From Actinomycetes bacterium (GTDB taxonomy: Bacteria; Actinomycetota; Acidimicrobiia; Acidimicrobiales; JAMCPL01), in assembly GCA_021841005.1 (NCBI GenBank), contig JAKBVZ010000023.1:26903-90902 (forward strand): 64,000 nucleotides of DNA. The letters run 5' to 3'. Below, piece by piece: positions 59,815-64,000 of the stretch. Position 1 is the stretch's first letter. Each line of letters begins with the position of its first letter. The notes under the pieces were generated by a model, which saw nothing but the letters and a program-made list of their open reading frames with translations, was not told the origin of the DNA and did not search any database. Position numbers and translations under genes: made by a program.

Positions 59815-60074
59815 TGATAATCCAGTATCTTCCCAGGTTCAAAAAGCAGTATGCGAAACTGCCCGCCCCATACCAGCGGCAATTTGATGAGCGTATCCGG
59901 CTGTTCGTTGCAGATCCAACAGATCCGAGACTGCGTGTTCATCCTCTTAAGGGCAAATTTGCCGGGTACTGGAGCATGAACATCAACGGCGACATCCGAG
60001 CGTTATATATCATGCAGGGCGATTCAATTGTGATATTTGCACTGGTCGGTACGCATGGCGACCTATACGGATAA
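59814..60074 (+). CDS. RelE/YafQ-family toxin
   Basis: An 86-residue mRNA-interferase-type toxin: YLPRFKKQYAKLPAPYQRQFDERIRLFVADPTDPRLRVHPLKGKFAGYWSMNINGDIRALYIMQG, ending VIFALVGTHGDLYG. The pattern Lys...HPLKG...G.wsxxIngDiRalY...lvxiGTHxxLY is typical of the RelE/YafQ-like group, with the late His as the likely catalytic residue. GTG 59814 overlaps the antitoxin stop. The pair looks intact. Confidence 0.9.
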   Translation: MIIQYLPRFKKQYAKLPAPYQRQFDERIRLFVADPTDPRLRVHPLKGKFAGYWSMNINGDIRALYIMQGDSIVIFALVGTHGDLYG

Positions 60075-60292
60075 AGCACCCCATTTCGGTAACTTTAACG
60101 CTTATCTTTCCTTGTTGAAGAAACTATCGCGTCCCGGGACCCCGGCACTTCATGCCATTTTGGCGGCTATTTGCCCTGGTCAAACGAGTACGCCATAAAT
60201 AATTGGCTTTTCGAGCCAATCCGTGGGGACTTTTGCTGGCCGTATCTGGGGAATTCTCATGGCTGCCTATGGGGATTTTAGCGTGTCCGCTG

Positions 60293-60721
60293 TCACCCAC
60301 CACGAATCATTGTCATGAAAATTGACGGTGTCCAAATAGGAGGGTCGGGATCAATGAGATCAAGCAGATCTCGATCCCCAGATATTAGACCGTCAGCATG
60401 AGCTTCACGAGCAAGAGCAACGAGATAATCATCGCCGGGATCCCTTGTGAGTTGCTTTTCTATAGGTGGCGGATCGTCCACGAGTTCGGCAACTGCACGT
60501 AATCCAAGAACGAACCGAGCGATTTCCTCATCGCTAAGCAGATTCCGAAACGCCGGTCTGGCGAGCACATCTTCTAACTCTTCAATGCGCTGGCCTGAAA
60601 TGACTGGTAGCCAGCGCCCTGTAAGCGCTTCATCAATAAGCCTGCCACATAGTCCTGTTGGCGTCCGGATAGCGGATACAAGCACGTTGACATCGGCCAC
60701 TACTCGAAGGGGATCACTCAA
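60293..60721 (-). CDS. PIN-domain toxin
   Basis: A 142-residue PIN-fold endoribonuclease. The acidic residues are in VVADVNVLVSAI (first Asp), IEELEDVLARP (Glu), and DPGDDYLVALAREAHADGLISGDRDLLDL (Asp residues). It belongs to the family annotated as putative toxin component, PIN family. The TTG start at 60721 overlaps the antitoxin stop (TTGA). It forms a complete operon with the RHH gene upstream. Confidence 0.9.
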   Translation of the reverse strand: MSDPLRVVADVNVLVSAIRTPTGLCGRLIDEALTGRWLPVISGQRIEELEDVLARPAFRNLLSDEEIARFVLGLRAVAELVDDPPPIEKQLTRDPGDDYLVALAREAHADGLISGDRDLLDLIDPDPPIWTPSIFMTMIRGG

Positions 60722-61011
60722 CCAGCGATGCGGCTTGATCGCCGCTCCTTGCGAGCAGCTTTCACTTCTTGGACTGCAAGTGCCATTGAAGATTCGTCAT
60801 CGAGATCGTTTAAGTCTGGGCGGTTCCGTAAGTCATCGAGCAGCGAGCGCAGGTTATTTCGAGCCGCTTCCACCCTGCCCTCGTCGATAAGATACACCCG
60901 GAGTGCATCTTCGACAAGCGTGCTTTCGCTTTGGTGCATCGCTGCAGCAGTCAACTTTGTTGCTGTGAGAACCCCTTCGTCGATGTAGTACGTCGTTTTA
61001 CGTTTTGCCAT
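60718..61011 (-). CDS. Ribbon-helix-helix antitoxin of the PIN toxin
   Basis: A 97-residue antitoxin with an N-terminal RHH DNA-binding motif (AKRKTTYYIDEGVLTATKLTAAAMHQSESTLVEDALRVYL) and an acidic, then basic tail that would wrap the toxin. The track start 61029 adds MVYNGC; ATG 61011 (MAKRKTTYYID) is the usual beginning. The stop overlaps the toxin start. Confidence 0.88.
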   Translation of the reverse strand: MAKRKTTYYIDEGVLTATKLTAAAMHQSESTLVEDALRVYLIDEGRVEAARNNLRSLLDDLRNRPDLNDLDDESSMALAVQEVKAARKERRSSRIAG

Positions 61012-61061
61012 ACATCCATTATACACCAAGTGGCATCATACCGTCAAGATGCCATGGGTAT

Positions 61062-61085
61062 CCCCCCATTGACCGGACACCTGAG
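61062..61085. repeat. Possible IS3-type terminal inverted repeat remnant
   Basis: CCCCCCATTGACCGGACACC reads on the reverse strand as GGTGTCCGGTCAATGGGGGG, the general form of IS3 ends (TGTCC...GGGGGG), compare 58460. No transposase of that orientation is attached. Confidence 0.4.
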
Positions 61086-61194
61086 CTAAGAGGCAGTATA
61101 TGAATGAAAACCAATTAAATGAGATTCTCGCTCAACCCGAGAAAGGTCGGAAAAGGGTTAATTGTCAATGGGCATGAAGACCAGATCAAGACCT

Positions 61195-61440
61195 GGGTGA
61201 GACGGCATTACCGTCTCCAAGATCCACGCCCTGCTTGCCCGCTTGGGCGTCAACGTTCCTCCTCGTACGCTTGCTCGCTTCGCGGTCCAGCGCTGTGGCG
61301 CGGAGCGCAAGAAGCCGACTGTAAGAGTGAACGATCCGGACCCCGGCCAGGAGCTGCAGGTGGACTTCGGAAAGCTCGGCCTCGTCCCCGACGGGGAGCG
61401 GTTTCGGGTGTGCCACGCTCTCGTCTTCACGTGTTGCTAC
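61195..61440 (+). pseudogene. IS21-family istA transposase fragment (middle)
   Basis: Forward frames read VSKIHALLARLGVNVPPRTLARFAVQRCGAERKKPTVRVNDPDPGQELQVDFGKLGLVPDGERFRVCHALVFTCCYS. This matches the stretch of IstA leading into the first catalytic Asp (VRVADxxPGxELQVDFGRMGLxxDxxxGRRRxVHALIFTAxYSRH). The match stops at 61440 and the rest is lost. It is on the opposite strand to the istA fragment at 54.9 kb and covers a different part of the protein, so the two are not simple copies. Confidence 0.8.
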
Positions 61441-61564
61441 AGCTGCTCGAAACGAAATAGAAACCGGCAATACCGTAAGCGGCGCCGAGCAACGCGCCGA
61501 GTTCGGCTTGTCTTGACGGATAATCGGTTCGAGATAGAAATCAGCTCGCCTGCACGGCGGTAGC

Positions 61565-61795
61565 TACATCGCCTTCCTACTCGTGTTGCAACGGCAATTG
61601 TGGAGTTCATTACCACGACACTGCCGGAAAGTTCCTTGCAGCTGAGTAAGTCGCTCGGTGGCAATCTCGATGGATTCCGCAGCCGCACGCCGGGGTGACT
61701 ACCGCGTCCTGTTCTGGATCGATAAGGCAAGATCTGTAATTGTCATAGTGCGCATAGCTCACCAATCCGATGTGTACCGCTCCAGGCCGGAATGA
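61565..61795 (+). pseudogene. RelE/ParE-type toxin remnant with frameshift
   Basis: The forward strand reads TRVATAIVEFITTTLPESSLQLSKSLGGNLDGFRSRTPG, then after a frameshift near 61695 GDYRVLFWIDKARSVIVIVRIAHQSDVYR to the TGA at 61793. The pattern LPxxPxxLxKxLxGxLxGxxSxRxGDYRVlfxID...vVRVAHRxDVYR is that of RelE/ParE toxins. No antitoxin is attached. Confidence 0.75.
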
Positions 61796-61916
61796 GACAT
61801 TATATATAGACATCTCGGAGGGCTTGGGCGGCCACTGCATAGCAGCCACGCAGATGCAAGGCGGCCTCACAATCCTGGATCATAGCGCTACGACAGGAGA
61901 TTACACGTACAAACAG

Positions 61917-61943
61917 AAGAGCCAGGCATTTAGCCTGGCTCTT
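61917..61943 (-). terminator. Strong hairpin terminator of the surface-protein gene
   Basis: AAGAGCCAGGC-ATTTA-GCCTGGCTCTT is a perfect 11-bp stem with a 5-nt loop, 52 bp past the stop of the leftward gene at 61995. The stem ends in UCUU on the leftward strand. It is the clearest terminator in the window. Confidence 0.8.
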
Positions 61944-61994
61944 CCTCATTCGGACGCCCATAATGGACGTAGGACACCCGAGACATCTATGGCG

Positions 61995-64000
61995 TTACGA
62001 CGTGGCCTTCGTGAACCATCCCGACACATCGACAACTACATTGATGTTGCCACTTCCGCCGCCATTGGCAATATTCACAGTACCACTTGATGTGAGCCCA
62101 CCGATGACCATGTTCGCATCAGTGGTACCGACACCGAAGTTGACATCTGAGGTGGTCGGAGCGGTACTGTTCGAGTACACCGTCAGGTAACCTCCACCGG
62201 TTCCACCAGTTGCAGTGACATTACCGACAAACGCAGTTGCGCTGCTCGGGATGTTGTCTATACCTGCCACCTGGGCGGCAATCGACTTGCCTGCAGACAC
62301 AGCCCCGAGCGTGGCATTTGCACTTGGCAGATTCTCCGAAGAGCAGTTGCTCGGCGGTGACGATACAGCGCACCTGGTATCCACGATCCTTGCCGGTGTG
62401 ACCGGATTGAACAGCGAACCGGTCTCGCTGGTGGACGATCCATCGGTGTAGTAGCCGCTTACGTCCACTATGAAATTGGCGGTGCCGGAATTGTTGTAGA
62501 GCGTGATTTCCCCATTGGCGCCGACCTTCACGATGACCCTGTTCGATACGGTATGGCCGGCAACCCAGTTGACAGTTGACACCATAGCTCTCGTGGCACC
62601 TGCCGGGTAGGCGGTGAAGTAACCGTTGGAAGAGGTATTTACTGCAGTGAGGTTCAACACCACCGCAGAGACTCCACCAGATGGAACATTACCTACACCA
62701 GTGACAGTGACGTTCTCGGTCATGCCTGCACCAAGAGTAGCAAGGTTACTGTTCGCACTCGGAACGGCCGAACAATAACTACTCGTTACGCCGGGCGATG
62801 GCGATGACTCGCTGCACCGCGTATCGGCCAATCTCGTGGGAGTGACTGCATTGTACAGACCGGCAGAAGTGCCACCAGGCGGTGCATAGTAGCCCTCGAT
62901 GTCGACAATGAAGTTCACAGTTCCGCTGAGGCCACCATTTTCAACAGTGATCTCGCCATTTGTGGTGTTTACAGGTACTGTCACCAGGTTGGTAACTACA
63001 CCGCTACTAGGTGTCCAGTTGAGACTGGAGACTACTGCCGGGGTAGAGTCTTCAGGATAGATGCTCAGGTAGCCACCGGCAGTCATATCCACAGCAGTCA
63101 CATTTATCACAACGGCCGTAGCTGTAAGTGGGATACCATCCACGCCGGTCACGGAGACATTCTCGGTCTTGCCCCCGGCTAGATCACCAAGAGTGGCATT
63201 TGCACTTGGCAGATTCTCGCCAGCACAAAAGTCCGGAGCAGGTGATGCACTACAACGTGTGTCAGCAAGTCTCATTGGATTGACCGGGGTGTATGCGTCA
63301 CCCGTGATCGGTGTCACAAAAGTGAACTGGTCAGCAGATGAGGTGGCCGAGGCGCCTCCAGGAGTGGTGACCGTCACATTTACCGTACCAGCAGACTCCG
63401 CAGGGGAAATGGCGACAATGGAGGTGGACGAGCTGACCGTCACAGCTGTCGCGGCCGTGCCTCCGAACATCACCGTTGCACCGGAAGCAAAATTGGTACC
63501 GGTGATGGTGACCGTAGTGCCACCAGAAGTGGAACCTGAGGTCGGGGATATGGAGGTGACCGAGGGTGCAGAAGGCGGAGAAGATGGGGCCAGATAGGTG
63601 AACTGGTCAGCGGAGTTGGTGGCGCTCGTACCTCCAGGAGTGGTGACCGTGATATTCACTGTACCGGCTGAGCCGGCAGGAGATACCGCAGTAATGGATG
63701 TAGATGAGTTGACAGTATAGCTTGTTGCTGCGGTGGACCCGAAGAACACATAGGCCGCACCGGAGAGGTCGGCGCCGGTGATGGTGACCGATGTGTCACC
63801 AGAAGTGGAACCTGAGGTCGGGGATATGGAGGTGACCGAGGGTGCAGGAGGCGGAGGCGGAGGTGGTGGGTTGGTCACGTCGGTGAGCGTCACCTCAGTA
63901 GAGGTGTAGCCCACACGGAGCAGCCTCCCCCCAGTGGAGGTGATTGTGGCCCCGTTCGAGGCATTGGCGAAGGCGCCGGTGATCCCGTCGCTGGTCACGA
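61995..64000 (-). CDS. Large secreted surface protein with IPT/TIG domains and three DTR/VVLNVTA modules (5' end beyond window)
   Basis: At least 667 residues; the frame is open at the right edge, so the GTG at 63998 is probably not the start. From the N-terminal side: the end of a beta-rich domain (FANASNGATITSTGGRLLRVGYTSTEVTLTDV); a Pro-run linker; two IPT/TIG domains (VTSISPTSGSTSGDTSVTITGADLSGA and its near copy); then three modules of about 140 residues, each starting (M/P)xR(L/I)(A/V)DTRC, with VVxNVTA in the middle and ending (I/V)xVDxxGYY or GWF. The last ends the protein, VVDVSGWFTKATS. The modules resemble the C-terminus of 49088-50191. Probably a wall or sheath adhesin. A strong terminator follows. 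Confidence 0.78.
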   Translation of the reverse strand, partial: VTSDGITGAFANASNGATITSTGGRLLRVGYTSTEVTLTDVTNPPPPPPPPAPSVTSISPTSGSTSGDTSVTITGADLSGAAYVFFGSTAATSYTVNSSTSITAVSPAGSAGTVNITVTTPGGTSATNSADQFTYLAPSSPPSAPSVTSISPTSGSTSGGTTVTITGTNFASGATVMFGGTAATAVTVSSSTSIVAISPAESAGTVNVTVTTPGGASATSSADQFTFVTPITGDAYTPVNPMRLADTRCSASPAPDFCAGENLPSANATLGDLAGGKTENVSVTGVDGIPLTATAVVINVTAVDMTAGGYLSIYPEDSTPAVVSSLNWTPSSGVVTNLVTVPVNTTNGEITVENGGLSGTVNFIVDIEGYYAPPGGTSAGLYNAVTPTRLADTRCSESSPSPGVTSSYCSAVPSANSNLATLGAGMTENVTVTGVGNVPSGGVSAVVLNLTAVNTSSNGYFTAYPAGATRAMVSTVNWVAGHTVSNRVIVKVGANGEITLYNNSGTANFIVDVSGYYTDGSSTSETGSLFNPVTPARIVDTRCAVSSPPSNCSSENLPSANATLGAVSAGKSIAAQVAGIDNIPSSATAFVGNVTATGGTGGGYLTVYSNSTAPTTSDVNFGVGTTDANMVIGGLTSSGTVNIANGGGSGNINVVVDVSGWFTKATS

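Noticed and set aside
63169-63597. 142-aa forward ORF near the window end
   Set aside because: A shadow of the surface-protein gene, which has clear IPT/TIG and DTR modules on the reverse strand.

Overview
The window looks like a chromosome segment from an actinobacterium with moderate GC, most likely of the class Acidimicrobiia. The evidence is the actinobacterial gene orders manB/Trm112/PGI-PMI/ahcY/secA, prfB-ftsE-ftsX and ureABC-FGD, a short archaeal-type ProRS, a ParA with a KGGVAKTTT P-loop, and secreted proteins built from IPT/TIG domains plus a repeated 'DTR...VVLNVTA...DV.GYY' module. The class-level call is inference.

Region 1 to 47.8 kb is mostly housekeeping. In order: 3' end of rnhB; an MFS transporter; an AGPS-like flavoprotein; proS; tRNA-Thr(CGT); a parA locus with two small ORFs and a zinc-ribbon protein; DedA; galK; a Kelch/NHL propeller protein; an MBL hydrolase; a PAS-GGDEF-EAL protein; manB, Trm112-like, PGI/PMI, ahcY, secA, prfB, ftsE, ftsX; an eight-gene guanidine/urea operon; a PIG-V-like glycosyltransferase; a dienoyl-CoA isomerase-like protein; a DEAD-box helicase; ddl; typA; menH and menD; a lipoprotein; rsfS and nadD.

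The most interesting system is at 26.76-34.95 kb. A guanidine-I (ykkC class) riboswitch aptamer is followed by a ureohydrolase of the guanidine-hydrolase type, an APC permease and ureA, ureB, ureC, ureF, ureG, ureD. All are on the same strand with gaps of 3 to about 70 bp or overlaps. Read together this is a guanidine-nitrogen pathway: import guanidine, hydrolyse it to urea and ammonia, then split urea with urease, with the whole transcript apparently sensing guanidine. Both hydrolases are expected to need nickel, and UreG carries an unusually long repeat-built, Asp-His-rich N-terminus.

Region 47.8 to 62 kb is accessory DNA and a graveyard of mobile elements: remnants of IS1380, IS3 (two), IS5 and IS21 (two) transposases; an orphan DNA methyltransferase with a C-terminal extension; intact relBE-like and RHH/PIN toxin-antitoxin pairs; a two-gene nucleotidyltransferase module; broken MNT/HEPN, XRE, hicA and relE genes; a tRNA-Arg 3' fragment that may mark an attachment site; and a 0.86/0.76 kb duplicated segment encoding a membrane-anchored hendecad coiled-coil protein with variable repeat number. 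The window ends inside a large secreted IPT/TIG protein gene.

A recurring quirk is local duplication: short tandem repeats between genes (near parA, secA, ftsX, menD) and low-complexity insertions inside conserved proteins (AhcY, MenD, UreG, UreD, helicase, SecA). All calls come from reading the sequence and the supplied ORFs; no database search was run.
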